Shown in pieces: positions 53,401-61,934 of a DNA stretch of 64,000 nucleotides (position 1 is its first letter; the number at the start of each line of letters is the position of its first letter). Below the pieces are notes generated by a model. The model searched no databases, was not told where the DNA came from, and saw only the letters and a list, made by a program, of their open reading frames with translations. Source of the stretch: Phorcus lineatus (Eukaryota; Mollusca; Gastropoda; Trochida; Trochidae); the NCBI GenBank assembly GCA_921293015.1, contig OV121090.1:21094304-21158303 (forward strand), in the 5' to 3' direction. The position numbers and the translations under genes were made by a program.

Positions 53401-53777
53401 TGAGTGCTAATAATGTGTTAAGTGCCGTGCATTTAACATTTTTTGAGGAATATGTGAGATGCGTTTAATGAATTAGAACCTAATTGGTGTTTTGACACGT
53501 ATGAAAGCTATTTTTGATGTTAAACACGGTGTGACTCTTTAAGAGGGATATCGCATTTTAGCTATGTTGTTTTTATTTTAACTTTGAAATAAAGATTTTA
53601 AATCGGTAAAATACAATTTTGCAGAAGCAGCGGCTCGCCCCCAGGGAGTTCTCTCAACACATTGTCACCTTGTGTTGGAGAAATTACAGACATGCTGAAC
53701 ACAGAGAAAAAGTGTACGGTCTGAGGGAAGGCTTTAAGAGATGGTGTGGTGACAACGGATACATGCTTAATGAGTAA
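32304..53777 (+). CDS. SAMHD1-like dNTP triphosphohydrolase, gene A (13 exons to the stop)
   Basis: Exons: 32304-32464, 37046-37164, 38523-38575, 40441-40581, 43066-43104, 43673-43840, 44931-45022, 45251-45305, 45967-46152, 49278-49379, 50366-50493, 52049-52103 and 53625-53777. They sum to 1452 nt, one open frame of 483 codons plus stop, close to the ~510-residue HD core and C-terminal lobe of human SAMHD1. Metal ligands are present in RFEHS, CHDLG and [11 protein letters not shown]; allosteric residues aligned to human D137, Q142, R145, R333, R352, K354 and N358 are kept. The C-terminal lobe is recognisable ([25 protein letters not shown]). Two active-site residues are changed: human H215 is Ser and R366 is Gly. 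The family role is control of dNTP pools and restriction of reverse-transcribing viruses. Here catalytic strength is doubtful, and an allosteric or nucleic-acid-binding role is possible (inference). Start exon uncertain; no SAM domain seen. Confidence 0.92.
34286..34433. repeat. Imperfect palindrome in gene A intron
   Basis: The left arm gtcatataagtttaacgaaa pairs with the right arm tttcgtaaatgtcatatggc, and outer arms pair more weakly. TGACGTCA sites just to the left recall the element at 20119-20870. Confidence 0.7.
35107..35202. repeat. 27-bp minisatellite
   Basis: Three identical units of gtcatcgtcgccatcatctt + cttcctc plus a partial fourth, inside a TCN-rich stretch (35085-35310). Nine codons per unit gives repeat peptides on both strands (DDE-rich on minus, hydrophobic on plus); these are not taken as genes. 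Confidence 0.95.
36558..36972. mobile_element. MITE of the 'gacggagctacctctgttggg' family in gene A intron
   Basis: The right end reads tttatgacggagcaacctct, then gttgggagagaat, as in the copy at 49757-50213. The left end starts only at ctatacaacctc, so the outer ~30 bases are missing. It ends about 75 bases before the exon at 37046. Confidence 0.8.
37046..37164 (+). CDS. SAMHD1-like gene A, HD-motif exon
   Basis: 119 nt after acceptor gttatttcag, donor gtactt. It encodes [19 protein letters not shown], then [14 protein letters not shown] with the His-Asp pair. A MITE copy ends about 75 bases upstream, so the acceptor side of the intron is squeezed between transposon and exon. Confidence 0.93.
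37165..37533 (+). other. Gene A intron, first part
   Basis: Nothing recognised before the MITE at 37534. Confidence 0.5.
37534..38163 (-). mobile_element. MITE with ~65-bp inverted repeats (TA-CAGCTG ends), copy 2
   Basis: Ends tacagctgcatatcaaaagt and gacaaacttttggtatgtag + ctgt. The internal block tagacagaaggggtcgcatt is the reverse complement of copy 1 (11371-12000), so the copies lie in opposite orientations. Inside the gene A intron, 360 bases before the exon at 38523. Confidence 0.85.
38523..38575 (+). CDS. SAMHD1-like gene [10 protein letters not shown] exon (H215 lost)
   Basis: 53 nt after acceptor atattttcag, donor gtatac. It encodes [18 protein letters not shown] after completing the split Gly codon. 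Gene B and human read SHM where this copy reads SSM, so the residue equal to human H215 is Ser. Phase 0 at the 3' side joins directly to HEELS in the next exon. Confidence 0.85.
38576..39379 (+). other. Gene A intron
   Basis: No feature recognised between the GHGPLSSMF exon and the Tc1 relic. Confidence 0.5.
39380..39790 (+). pseudogene. Internally deleted Tc1-like transposase relic
   Basis: The plus strand reads [14 protein letters not shown] (N-terminal DNA-binding region), then after ~100 bases [19 protein letters not shown] (C-terminal DDE block). The middle of the transposase, including the first two catalytic Asp blocks, is missing. In the gene A intron before the exon at 40441. Confidence 0.85.
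40441..40581 (+). CDS. SAMHD1-like gene A, HEELS exon
   Basis: 141 nt, phase 0 on both sides, acceptor tttttaattag, donor GAG/gtgagc. It starts [17 protein letters not shown] and ends NPRNWSLE. His and Glu align with human H233/E234. A LINE 3' fragment begins ~110 bases downstream in the next intron. Confidence 0.9.
40690..41750 (+). pseudogene. LINE 3' fragment in gene A intron
   Basis: The plus strand reads [25 protein letters not shown] and [13 protein letters not shown], then after frameshifts [14 protein letters not shown] and [19 protein letters not shown]. These are the thumb and Cys/His tail typical of CR1/Jockey-like LINE ORF2 ends. The 3' end contains atggcccatggccttgaata and ends in ctgtctgtctg. 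Truncated at the 5' side; same sense as the gene. Confidence 0.82.
41751..43065 (+). other. Gene A intron, remainder
   Basis: No feature recognised after the LINE tail. Confidence 0.5.
43066..43104 (+). CDS. SAMHD1-like gene A, 13-codon exon
   Basis: 39 nt after a strong acceptor (ctttttttcag), donor GAG/gtaaaa. It encodes [13 protein letters not shown]. Same size, phase and position as the gene B exon at 1921-1959. Confidence 0.85.
43673..43840 (+). CDS. SAMHD1-like gene [12 protein letters not shown] exon
   Basis: 168 nt, phase 0 on both sides, acceptor ttgaattacag, donor AAG/gtaaat. It encodes [20 protein letters not shown], then [12 protein letters not shown] and KICFRDK. It carries the residues equal to human D309, D311, K312, Y315 and D319 (active site) and R333, R352 and K354 (second allosteric site). 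Confidence 0.93.
44931..45022 (+). CDS. SAMHD1-like gene A, VYSHKV exon (R366 lost)
   Basis: 92 nt after acceptor aaattttcag, donor AT/gtaagt. It encodes [18 protein letters not shown], then VYSHKV. Gly sits where gene B and human have Arg (R366, a dNTP triphosphate contact). Tyr (Y374) is kept, Q375 is Ser, and H376/K377 are kept. Confidence 0.9.
45251..45305 (+). CDS. SAMHD1-like gene A, short LADALIRAD exon
   Basis: 55 nt after acceptor gtgttttag; it encodes [18 protein letters not shown] after completing a Met codon, matching human ITDAFLKADD. The donor is set by phase (GAT/gttcag) and is weak. A slightly different 3' end is possible, because human has about eight more residues before STAIDDM. 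Confidence 0.75.
45967..46152 (+). CDS. SAMHD1-like gene A, SRLTD exon
   Basis: 186 nt, phase 0 on both sides, acceptor gcttccag, donor GAG/gtaaga. It starts [17 protein letters not shown], which lines up with human STAIDDMEAYTKLTD. The second half ([18 protein letters not shown] and following) is diverged. It ends SSKKPDNE, in the loop before the C-terminal lobe. Confidence 0.85.
46153..48891 (+). other. Gene A intron, long unannotated part
   Basis: About 2.7 kb with no recognised coding, RNA or repeat feature. Confidence 0.5.
48892..49040 (+). repeat. Gastropod-type dispersed repeat, second long copy
   Basis: Contains gtgtgtgagtttgggttcaa, then gtgttttcaacaatatttca, resembling 13165-13320. 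It lies in the gene A intron before the exon at 49278. Confidence 0.6.
49278..49379 (+). CDS. SAMHD1-like gene A, exon before the C-terminal lobe
   Basis: 102 nt, phase 0 on both sides, acceptor tgatttcag, donor TCT/gtaagt. It encodes [16 protein letters not shown], then [12 protein letters not shown]. No clear residue-by-residue match to human SAMHD1; it fills the variable loop before the [12 protein letters not shown]-like strand. Support is the open frame, good splice sites and order. Confidence 0.72.
49757..50213. mobile_element. MITE with terminal inverted repeats, best copy of its family
   Basis: The left end attctctcccaacagaggta, continuing gctccgtcataaat, is the reverse complement of the right end, atttatgacggagctacctctgttgggagagaat. 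The inverted repeat continues imperfectly for ~60 bases (tatacaacc / ggttgtata). It lies in the gene A intron between the exons at 49278 and 50366. Confidence 0.92.
50366..50493 (+). CDS. SAMHD1-like gene [10 protein letters not shown] exon
   Basis: 128 nt after acceptor ttgattccag, donor AG/gtacac. It begins [20 protein letters not shown], matching human [22 protein letters not shown]. A charged Arg/Glu/Asp-rich tail (residues [15 protein letters not shown]) follows, with no counterpart in human. Confidence 0.88.
50494..52048 (+). other. Gene A intron with palindrome and repeat scrap
   Basis: Contains the imperfect palindrome at 51188-51292 and a reversed gastropod-type repeat fragment at 51365-51455. 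No gene recognised. Confidence 0.55.
51188..51292. repeat. Imperfect palindrome in gene A intron
   Basis: The left arm tacagtgtatcattgcaccc, continuing aaaccttactgcgtgtaaac, pairs with the right arm gtttacacacagtaagcttt, continuing ggctgcaatgctatactga. Confidence 0.8.
52049..52103 (+). CDS. SAMHD1-like gene A, short KPIRLQQ exon
   Basis: 55 nt after acceptor catttcaag, donor ATG/gtaaaa. It completes an Arg codon (AG+G) and encodes [27 protein letters not shown] joined to KQRLAPREF lines up with human RAIRITKNQVSQLLPEKF. Adding this exon is the only way I found to bring the exons at 50366 and 53625 into one frame. Confidence 0.8.
52104..53624 (+). other. Gene A last intron
   Basis: Contains a G14 tract at 52313-52326 and a 10-bp tandem (ttcacataag/ctcacataag, three units) at 52911-52940. 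Otherwise nothing recognised. Confidence 0.55.
53625..53777 (+). CDS. SAMHD1-like gene A, terminal exon with stop
   Basis: 153 nt after acceptor caattttgcag. It encodes [20 protein letters not shown], then [16 protein letters not shown] and TAA at 53775-53777. It matches human QLLPEKFAEQLIRVYCKK and VQWCADRNF. The human tail after that point, including the cyclin-binding/phosphorylation region near T592, is absent. No AATAAA was seen in the first few hundred bases downstream. Confidence 0.9.
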   Translation, partial: KQRLAPREFSQHIVTLCWRNYRHAEHREKVYGLREGFKRWCGDNGYMLNE

Positions 53778-54458
53778 CAAAAGAGATGTCATCACATCAT
53801 GTGTAACATCAACATATCATCCGTAACGTTTACAACTTTAAGTTACTGCACTGACATACTCTTATCTTAAATGAAGTCAGTATATATTAAATCACATTGA
53901 AAGCTGATCGGACCTAACATTTGTATCTCACTGCATTCTGTGATATTAGTGTGATCACAACTTAAATGATAATCTCTGTCGTGAGTATTTGCTTTATGGC
54001 GACATCGTCTCTTATCCATGCATTAATGTGTTTTTAATTCAACATATCTGTAGAGGAAATCAAATATTGTAATAAGTTTATATCATTTAATGTGATGGTA
54101 GCAATTTTAGATTTCGTCTTCAGAGCATTTGTGACGTTTTAGCAAGATACCTTAAGGTCTTTTTATGAGGGATATGCATGAAAATGAAATGATCGAATCC
54201 TATGTTACCTATTTCTATTGTAAAGTTTTAATTCCGCTCGTTGCATATAACCTTGCGCGGCAATAATATATCTTTATGTCACTCTTGACGGAATGTTATA
54301 ACTTGTATTGGGTGACGGTGCTTCTTGGCGTTGCCGTTTCTGACCGAAGGGCTAAAAATCAAGTGCACCCAACCGCGAGTCCGATATAATGGAAATGTAG
54401 TAATTGTCATTAAGTTGATCCCCGTTTTTGTTCTTTCTGTATTTGAAAAAGGGGCATC

Positions 54459-55080
54459 ACCTCACTGTTCCACATTCTATTGTTAGAGGATTAGGGAGCA
54501 CTGGGGCGTGCACAAGTACATCACAATAGGGTCCCAGACTATAGTCTGTATCTGTATATAGTCTGTCTGAACACAAATACAGATAACAGTAATGCAGTAT
54601 CATGTCTTTTCAGGTTCAGGTTAAAATGAAAAATATATTATTGCAGTATCTTTATTGATTTTTCGACATTCAACATACATCATATCACATTGTCTAACAT
54701 CCAACGAATCTAGATACGGCATCCAGATATGCCAGTGGACACTTGTTCCCGACCTGAAGGTGATTCTGTTCTTCTTGGATGCTAATGTCAATATGTCGGC
54801 ATTTCCTTCGCTTGGGTGGAAGACGTCCGCCGGCCTCCATCTGACGTAGAGTTATCTCAACTCTTGTCTGTGGTGTTAAAATGGTTCCACATAGCCCTGT
54901 TGTGGTTAACACTTTTTCACAATTATGAACTGACACTAACTGACACTAACACTGTGAACTGTGTTCACTTTGGGACCTTCATTACTTGATATGGGCTATA
55001 ACTTGACGATGTTGTGACAACCCAAAGTTAATCCCCTCCTAATCCGTCCCCAATTTAGGGAAATGTGGAACAGTGAGGTT
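54459..55080. mobile_element. MITE-like element with short inverted ends
   Basis: Left acctcactgttccacatt and right aatgtggaacagtgaggt are reverse complements. Just inside, gaggattaggga and tcctaatccgtcccc are also related in inverse. About 620 bases, no coding capacity, roughly 700 bases after the gene A stop. Confidence 0.65.
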
Positions 55081-55341
55081 AAACCGAAAAAGGTAAGCAC
55101 AAGCTATTTTCATTGCACATTCAGCTGGGAAATTTCATGTGTTTTACGTCATGACTTTTGTGATATGACGTGGTAACGACTGACCCTCGACCAAAGATAT
55201 AGGGTAGGGTGTTTTGAACTTCAATATTGAGGGCCAGAATGCACGCAGAGTTATGGAAACTGTTGCAAACGTCAGGGGAAATATTTCTTTGAGTGGTGAA
55301 CCATTTCTCTGGCGTGCATTACAATTTACCTTGCAAAAATG

Positions 55342-55593
55342 AGGCCTACCATACAAACGGCAAACAAATCTTCAAACCTGACCACATATACTCTAAAACT
55401 GACCACAAATCGTCTAAAAAGGAAGAAATACCTTTAAAACGGACATCATACCCTCTGAATTGGACACAATAGCTTCTGCAACTGAAAACAAATCGTTTGG
55501 CATGGAAACAAAACTTTTCAGACGATTTGTGGTCAGTGTTAGAGTATATGTGGTCAGTTTTGAAGATTTGTTTGCCGTTTGTATGGTAGGCCT
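55342..55593. repeat. Long palindrome (foldback element)
   Basis: The left arm aggcctaccatacaaacggc runs on through aaacaaatcttcaaa, tgaccacatatactcta and gaccacaaatcgtct. The right arm is its reverse complement and ends gtatggtaggcct. Arms are near 90 bases around a ~70-base centre. Confidence 0.92.
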
Positions 55594-55855
55594 GAAAATG
55601 ACCCCATGACTTTAAGAGTAGTGTTCCGGAGCATACTTCTATACCTATCTCCACAACATTATGTATACTTCCTCTCCATATCGCGTAGATGAGTCTGTTT
55701 GGGAGGTTTAACAGTTTTGATTTTCCGACATAATTTTTTTACTTATTCTTTTTATGTGGAGAGTTTGTTTACGAAGCATAATTCTGAAGCTATTAAACTC
55801 ACCATCATAAGATATGGTATACAGCCTCAATATAATCATGTCGATGTCTTTTTTT

Positions 55856-55872
55856 GGGGGGGTGGGGGGGGG
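55856..55872 (+). repeat. Poly-G tract
   Basis: G-run with one T interruption and an adjacent A/C. Confidence 0.9.
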
Positions 55873-56952
55873 CAGGGTGTTGAGCTTTCTTTATTTGTCT
55901 GTTTTCATGGTAATAATTAAACGCAACTTTTAGAATATAGGGTTTGTTTTTTGCGAGCTTCATTTGTAAACAACAATAATTTGCGGAAAGGGGGGCATCT
56001 GTTTTAATGAGTAACATTTCAGGGGAATGTGCATGGCCGATTTCATTTGATTACCTTGACATTATTTAAATAGCGATCTTGACGAGATTATAGTTACGTT
56101 TTAGATCACGCTTCTTTTAGGCAAAGGACCGAGGGTCAAGCCGATTTTGGTGACCATGACACCGTTTTAAAGATTGAAGCGACATTGTAAATCGTCAGCA
56201 ATGAAACCTGAATGTAGAGCTATATTCTATGCACTATATTCTCTTCATATTTTCCTACAGGGTCCGGTAAAACTTTGTCACCTGTCCTCTGAAATTAAGG
56301 TGATAGTGACACTTTTGAGTTATAAAGCATAAGAACCGGTATGTAAAGCTTGTCAGTGGCGTATCTCAATAAACTAATTTCTCATTTAGAGAAGGTGAAT
56401 GACGATATCTGTTTGGTGACCTTGACAGTTTTGATTCAGTTCAGCATAGGAAATCGAATGTCAAGGTTAGGAACACTACGGAACGTCTTGAGAATCCGTC
56501 ATGCACTGTATTCGCTATAGATTTCTACATACTCAATTGCAGTTCTTTTAGTTAATGCTATTTCAAAGATTTTGTTTTTCAATATTTTATTCAGCTTGAT
56601 TTTATGATAGAGATAGTGTTTTTTTTTAAACAACTGATAAGACAACTTCCCCAAGTTTTCTTAGTTTTTTGTTCTTGGCAGAATGTTAGTATTCTTATCC
56701 TAAGTGGGAAGGCGTGTGGCAATGTATCTTTAACTACATAGGTACGCGATCAATCGTTATAGTTTACTAATTGTTTTTATTCAGCTTGCTATATTTTTAT
56801 ATTTTGCTGTTGTCATTTAGTGTAAAGGATATTTTCATTCTGATTGCTTGTATCTTTTTTGTTCTTCTAGAGTTGATAGATCTCTTTGTTGAATATTCAT
56901 CATTGCCCAATCTTATTGAAATAAGACCTAGCCATTCGCTCACATGTTCTTT

Positions 56953-57521
56953 ATGGAAGGGGATGTGTGCCAAAAATGAAATACTGTAAACTCGTAATTC
57001 GCAAGTTGTAACACGTTGTTCTCAACCATGCACTTCTCGAAAAGACAAGTCCAAGTCTGCAAACCTAACATTTCATTCCTGTAAAACTCAACTTTCTGTT
57101 CTCAACTTTACAAAGTTCAAATGTAATTCTAGAAATGTTAAGTCGAAATTCATTTTTGTATTTCAAATACGAGGGATATACACATATAGCAATGCTACAA
57201 ATTACGTTTTACAATTGGTGAATGAAAAATGAAGAGTTGTAAAATCACCCTTTGGAAACAGACTTTTGCATCTGGAGTTTTACATGAGTTGCATGGTTAT
57301 GATTGCAATGTTCCGAAATACATCTGTACACGATTTCGCATTGACCATATTTGGAAGTTTAACGAAGACTGCCGATGATTTCCGAAGATGATCGGTATTT
57401 GACAACAACGAGACCTCCCTGATCCAAGCTCCATGCAACGCTGTGCAAGCTTTCCTGATAGTGTTGAGTTGAGTCCACCTCAATGCGCGGAGCTTGGACA
57501 TGCCGTCACCTTTTGTAAAAG
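56953..57521 (-). repeat. Left arm of ~570-bp inverted duplication
   Basis: From tatggaaggggatgtgtgcc (outer end) to caatgcgcggagcttgg and caccttttgt (inner end). The reverse complement matches 59302-59869 with few differences. It contains most of the putative exon and ~330 bases of its 3' flank. Confidence 0.92.
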
Positions 57522-57555
57522 TTTTTAGTAACTCGCGTACGGTGTTTTTGGACCC
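57280..57555 (-). CDS. Putative terminal exon of an unrecognised gene
   Basis: After a possible acceptor (tttgccttag), an uninterrupted frame of 91 codons runs to TAA at 57282-57280. It includes KNTVRELLKTFTKGDG, RALRWTQLNTIRKACTALHG and SCTDVFRNIAIITMQLM. Composition looks like a real protein and the frame stays open across a diverged duplicate at 59300-59542, which supports past coding use. I do not recognise the family. No upstream exons were identified to the right on the minus strand. It could be a single exon of a real gene, a fragment captured by a transposon, or a processed remnant. Confidence 0.45.
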   Translation of the reverse strand, partial: GSKNTVRELLKTFTKGDGMSKLRALRWTQLNTIRKACTALHGAWIREVSLLSNTDHLRKSSAVFVKLPNMVNAKSCTDVFRNIAIITMQLM

Positions 57556-58057
57556 CTAAGGCAAATATCAACAATTGTAAGAGAACAAAAATCATTTGCA
57601 ATTAATTCTTATCTGACCATTATCCCAAAACAATTTCGTGAATACGTCATTCTCTAAAATATACCCGTGTTTATTGTAAGAAAATTTCCGAACTCTTTTC
57701 GAGCCCCTCAGATGTTGTGACGGAGTCAACGCATATTAACTTTTCGAGGGCCGATTTCAAATGTTCAAAATACTTAATCAATTTCGTAGCATAACAAATT
57801 TTTTCAAAGTACATGTTTCTTGCTTAGTAATTGGTATAACAATGGAATATGAGCGTTTCCGACGCATTTAGAAAAGCATGATTACTTTGTAGACCATCTT
57901 TCAACACCATACTTTTGTGTCGTCTTGGCAATCAATTTTAAATGATTATTATTTTATGACATCACCTAATTATGATTTATCATTAGGAGAATAATGGTTT
58001 ACATTAATTAACTGATGTGAAGTTTGATTTTATGCATGTACTCCTCAAGCCGCACTT

Positions 58058-58129
58058 GGGGGGGGGGGGGGGGGGGGGGGTGAAATTAGGGATTTAAATT
58101 GCTATCTCGGGGAGAGGGGGGGGGGGGGG
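58058..58129 (+). repeat. Poly-G tracts (G23 and G15)
   Basis: Uninterrupted G from 58058 to 58080 and again 58115-58129 on the same strand, in the spacer of the inverted duplication. G-quadruplex forming in principle. The lengths may be imprecise from sequencing. Confidence 0.9.
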
Positions 58130-59299
58130 TAGAATAACGATTATACTTTATTGGTAATGACAGATTGTTTATTTAAGAAAAACTCCCGCTTACAACGTCG
58201 TAGAGACCAAATACAGGCAGTTAATGTTCACGTCACTCACAAAGTCATTAGTGCCTTTTGTCAGATGGCGCATGAAACTTATGATATTCTATTTTTCACA
58301 CAAACATTGAAATAAAGATAATAATGTTTTTTACCCTACGGGCCTGAAACACATTGGATAAAATTCAAGATATACACTACGTGAATCGGTAATTAACTAT
58401 CAATTACGATACAATAGTCCTGTTTTTGTTGCTGTGCCACTTGTCTTGATGCGAGAAATCTAAGTTGTACACCCCTAAGTTATACGTATGGAAATGTATA
58501 ATCTTGTATTTCAAATAATTGTTAGAATGTTAACATCTTGATGATAACAAAGGTATTTTGATTTAAATTGTATCTGATATCTGAATTTGCAAGAGCTTTT
58601 CGACTTAAAAATGGGCAAAATAGCCTATGTATCGAACAATGACCTGATGTTTTCTGGCGGCCTGCCAGACCAGGCAAAAATTGATAGACCGTTCGCTTAT
58701 AAGACGACACTATAATAACTGTTGATCGGGCGGAGAGTTAAAAATAACATTTGATTTTGACATGTTCTTCAATCAAATTTGTTCAAACTGTTAAAAAGAC
58801 GTCTGGTTTAGAACGTTCATAGCTTTAAAACATGACTTTAAACGGTATTGAATAAATGTTTCTTTTAACGAAATAATATTTATTGGTTTAACGACCGAAT
58901 GAAAGATTAACAAAAGAAAAAAATATTCTTTTCAATGATTTTGGAACTTTCCCCTTACTTTACGTTGCGTAGTTATTTTTCTAACTATTAATTTGAAAGA
59001 ATAACATGCCCGTGTTTTAAGGGTAACGTGGGTGTACAATATAGATATATTTTTTCTACCGCTATTTGTCTTTGCGAGACAAGTATGCCGTTGTTTCATT
59101 ATTCTAAATCCAGTCTCGTAATTTGGTGAGTTTTTTTTTAGTGAATCATCTCGATGCAGTAAGTGGTGCAGAGATTTAGTGTCCAGTAAAGTCTAACCCA
59201 GAATTAAAGTTCATAATATTCTTTCGTGAGATAAACCTCGTGTAACCCTTACGAAAACAGTAGAAACAAATTATATAGATCAATAATTGACCGAGAACT

Positions 59300-59542
59300 T
59301 TGACAAAAGGTGAAGGTCGCATGCCCAAGCTCCGCGCATTGTGGCGTACTCAGATCAACACTATCCGGAAAGCTTCTAAAGCGTTGCATGGAGCTTGGAT
59401 CAGGGAGGTCTCGTTGTTGTCAAATACCGATCATCTTCGGAAATCATCGGCAGTCTTCGTTAAACTTCCAAATATGGTCAATGCGAAATCGTGTACAGAT
59501 GTATTTCGGAACATTGCAATCATAACCATGCAACTCATGTAA
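59300..59542 (+). pseudogene. Inverted, truncated duplicate of the exon at 57280-57555
   Basis: Encodes a near-identical stretch, RALWRTQINTIRKASKALHG through to the same C-terminus and stop, with a 3-base insertion (TCG) before the MPKL Met. Homology stops near 59300, so the first ~12 codons of the left copy and its acceptor are missing. Probably not a functional exon, though the frame is still open. Confidence 0.6.
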
Positions 59543-59869
59543 AACTCCAGATGCAAAAGTCTGTTTCCAAAGGGTGATTTTACAACTCTTCATTTTTCAT
59601 TCACCAATTGTAAAACGTAATTTGTAGCATTGCTATATGTGTATATCCCTCGTATTTGAAATACAAAAATGAATTTCGACTTAACATTTCTAGAATTACA
59701 TTTGAACTTTGTAAAGTTGAGAACAGAAAGTTGAGTTTTACAGGAATGAAATGTTAGGTTTGCAGACTTGGACTTGTCTTTTCGAGAAGTGCATGGTTGA
59801 GAACAACGTGTTACAACTTGCGAATTACGAGTTTACAGGATTTCATTTTTGGCACACATCCCCTTCCAT
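59302..59869 (+). repeat. Right arm of ~570-bp inverted duplication
   Basis: Reverse complement of 56953-57521. The outer end is ggcacacatccccttccata. The spacer between arms is ~1.78 kb and contains the long poly-G tracts. Confidence 0.92.
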
Positions 59870-61930
59870 AGTTCTTACACTGGTTTTCATGTACTATATC
59901 GAGCTCAATTTTGGATAGTAAAGGATATGTGTAAGGAAACCGAAAAGAGTTCTTTGTCCCAGCAGGAGAGACATCTGAGGAATCGGATTGACGTTGCGTG
60001 ACACTAAGTGCAGTTCAAAGCCTCTCAACATAGCGAAGGCTGTGCCAAGCTGATTGCCTGATATGTTTAAAAAAGCGATCTAGCGGGTTGTAACATCATC
60101 ATGAGCGAATTTTGGACTTATTTCAAAGAGATTGAACTCTTAAGTTCCATAATACACCATGTTCTTAGCGTTATTGATGTTTCCTTTTTTAAGTGATGTT
60201 TCTGATGATGTTTTATCATTATTATTGCATAAGTTTTTCTTTTTTCAAGTGTTTACTTTATGTTGATTATAGCTGACTATTTAAGTTTTATTATTATTTT
60301 TGAGTTAACAACAGGTAATAGATAAGCATGACCCTCGGGAATTATTTAGAATAAAGGATGTTTGCTGTAGGCAAATCCTGTGGACACGCAGCCTTTATTT
60401 TTTACAATGTCCACGGGCCCTGTTTTATCAATTTTGTAAACACTCAACTAATTATAATGACGTTGATAAGATTCGTCATGCAAAGGCAGAATATGTCCAG
60501 AAGCAACTGTAATATGTCCCAATAACATTAACCTTATTGTTAAAAGGGTCTAGGATTGACAGTCCCTCAGCTCATGATCAGTCGTTGGGATGCAGTGGTA
60601 TGACTGTTGGGAGTATTGAGTATGTATGTTCGAGACTACATATCGTTAAACATTTGCAAATTGAAAAAGAAAGTTTGGATATTTCTCTTATGTAAAAGTT
60701 AGTGAAATCTTTAACTTTAGCCAAATATAATAAAAATCACTTTATTGATATACATTTAAGTAAAAAGTGATGTTCAACATAATATATGTTATGTTGGTAA
60801 TAAAGCGCTTCCGATGATTTCGGTTACATTAAACAAACTTTTAGGACGTCAGTAAAGTAACTTTAAAACATAATTCATAATATTTTGCTCGACTCCTTAG
60901 GAGTTATGACATTTTCTGACTAAATGTGATTGCGCTATATGCCAAAATGTAACAATTTACATCAGGATATCAGTATTATCTTTGCCTAACGCTTACTCGA
61001 TTTTTTCTCTTATTACAGAAGGTACTTATATAATTAGGCGCCGACATTTTGGGAGCAGCCTCAAACGCGCACAAATATATAGCATTGCACGTGGAACAAA
61101 TGAGAATGTGTCAATCTGAAATAAACAATAAATGATGTAAATGTTGATTTTCATGCTCTACTGAAGGGGGACTATGAAAAAAACTTGCAAAAAACAGATC
61201 AGCAATGATACTAAAACAGTCATAGAACTGCATCCTGATAGTGACCGAAACCCTTTATCTGAAAATGGTTATTCATTGTCTGTAAACTATAATTTATAAT
61301 CCAGTTTGATTACATTTATGCCTGTTACAATGTATCATCATATTTTTATCTTTCTTTTTTTGCGGTTTAAAGTGTGTTTTCTTATGTTTATTATTGAGTG
61401 TTGTTGCTTCCTTTTTTTCTTTTTTTCAAAACAGAAAATAAAGTTTTCAGTCAAAAAAGGTGTGTTGTTTATACATTAACTCCCACAATATATAAACAAT
61501 TTATTTCGATCAAATGTTAAACGTTACGATAAGAAACGCAATGGTCATGTTTAAAAGCATTCGTATAAATAAATTTAATAGGAATTGATTCGAAAATGAG
61601 TGAATCTCAATATCAATACGCGAGTGACAATGCTAATGTTCAATTTTATTTTCTTTCATGATTATGGGCATCTAAAATGTCCCTGGTCTTTTTCAGAGAA
61701 CCCATAAATGTTATCGCTCTTTGGCGTTTATTTTCAACTATAAGTTGAATATGTTTATTAATTTATGTATTTCCAAATTGTAAATACTATTAATTTCAAG
61801 AGGTCCGCGGCGCCTGCATACAGAAGCGCCAACCGAAATCCCGAGTTACTTTGCAACCTCCATACTTTATAACATCGGAGACTGATTGAATCAAATCAGT
61901 CTTCTATCTTTCTAGACCGGGAAATGCTTC
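59870..61930. other. Intergenic, nothing recognised
   Basis: AT-rich DNA. No open frame over about 60 codons shows family resemblance. Confidence 0.5.
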
Positions 61931-61934
61931 TATA

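Noticed and set aside
53778..54458. Possible extra coding exon or poly(A) signal after the gene A stop
   Set aside because: No homology to the human C-terminal tail and no clear AATAAA was seen.
54655..54936. Overlapping open frames on both strands at 54.7-54.9 kb
   Set aside because: They lie inside the MITE-like element at 54459-55080 and lack homology.
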